Assembly: GCA_958510825.1 (NCBI GenBank)
Contig: OY294051.1
Location: forward strand, 26,461,265-26,525,264
Reading direction: 5' to 3'
DNA: 64,000 nucleotides
Source of the DNA: Brachypterus glaber
Lineage: Eukaryota > Arthropoda > Insecta > Coleoptera > Kateretidae
The notes under the pieces: model-generated
Told to the model about the DNA's origin: nothing
What the model saw: the letters and a program-made list of their open reading frames with translations, nothing else
Database searches by the model: none
Part shown: positions 63,523-64,000 of the stretch, in pieces
Position numbering within the stretch: the first letter of the stretch is position 1
Layout of the letters: every line of letters begins with the position of its first letter
Program-made: the position numbers and the translations under genes

Positions 63523-64000
63523 GTACAGCCATATGGCTGCAGAACTGCCAATTTTGGCTTATTTTTTATTTAAAATCTAATGTGATGGAAAAATTCTGCC
63601 TCCTGATTTGGATTTACCAGTCCAAAATTTATAGAAAGCAATATATCACACCCATTACAGAACAGTGTCATAACACAAAATTTTGAAAAATGTGCTTAGT
63701 GTATTATTACTGAGATCTACCGATCTGTATAACTGGTATATTACATATAACTATGCTGGTTCTGTAACGGGTGCGATATCTTAAACCTGTTGGTTACCGA
63801 ATTCATTTTTCTGTTGAGCTGTGTAATTATAACAGTATCTTATCTCAATAATCAGTTTTAAAAGTCGTTGGTATAATGATAGAATTCAAAATCAATAAAC
63901 CATGGTGTTTAACAGAATTAGTATCTTTTTAGTTTACCATAATGCATCCAGTAAATAAGATGCTTTTTGTATATTTATAAAACTTTTTGACTTTTTATCT
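63523..64000. other. No gene seen
   Basis: A small inverted pair (about 63644-63780: CACCCATTACAGAACAG and CTGTAACGGGTGCG) is the only structure noted. Neither PHETA exons nor an element end was recognised. Confidence 0.45.

Overview
The window is animal nuclear DNA, very probably from an insect. It is AT-rich, its genes are split by spliceosomal introns, and most of it is transposable-element (TE) sequence. The best-supported host gene matches the insect crustacean cardioactive peptide receptor (CCAPR). The order cannot be fixed from sequence alone: a beetle or another large-genome insect would fit, but that is a guess. There are no rRNA genes, intact tRNA genes, CRISPR arrays or prokaryotic operons.

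Host genes, both on the + strand. (1) The 3' part of a CCAPR-like GPCR gene lies at 12168-44012. Four exons (12168-12377, 17506-17595, 40713-40893, 43720-43951) have agreeing splice phases and encode ECL2-TM5, the end of ICL3 with the start of TM6, TM6-TM7 and the C-terminal tail, followed by an AATAAA signal. Exons for TM1-TM4 were not found and should lie upstream of the window. (2) The 5' part of a sesquipedalian/PHETA-type PH-domain gene lies at 57146-58440 (two exons); its remaining exons were not found. One short candidate exon (47235-47425, - strand) is weakly supported.

Mobile DNA by region. 1-2800: a ~1.4 kb foldback followed by ~274-bp tandem units carrying a ~90-codon ORF. 5257-6058: a hAT-like element. 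7234-8162: a deleted pogo/Tigger-type element that keeps a psq-type HTH. 9212-11985: foldbacks and MITEs. 12419-14402: a GGATATCC-array element in the first CCAPR intron seen. 14587-17448: a foldback with ACCTCG-array arms. 20356-27108: a four-deep nest in which LINE A contains LINE B, which contains a Tc1-like element with ~700-bp TIRs, which contains a P-like element with a THAP-type ORF. 25878-26826: a TA-flanked TIR element between duplicated LINE 3' ends. 31319-31975: a minisatellite foldback. 33155-35133: hAT-like and TA-flanked MITEs. 35242-36952: a second array foldback with a perfect 9-bp target duplication. 39390-39941: a TA-flanked MITE. 42404-43515: a piggyBac remnant just upstream of the last CCAPR exon. 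45084-46080: palindromic and piggyBac-like MITEs. 50585-56108: a complete Ty3/gypsy retrotransposon with identical 208-bp LTRs, a 5-bp target duplication and an uninterrupted 1480-codon gag-pol frame.

The two genes share no evident pathway. CCAPR is a plasma-membrane neuropeptide receptor and PHETA is an endosome-to-Golgi trafficking adaptor. The strongest novelty candidates are the paired foldback elements with short-repeat arms (ACCTCG and ACCGCG) that share termini, the base-exact four-level nest, and the P-like element with hairpin-forming internal repeats. All boundaries come from reading the sequence by eye; no alignment or database search was run.
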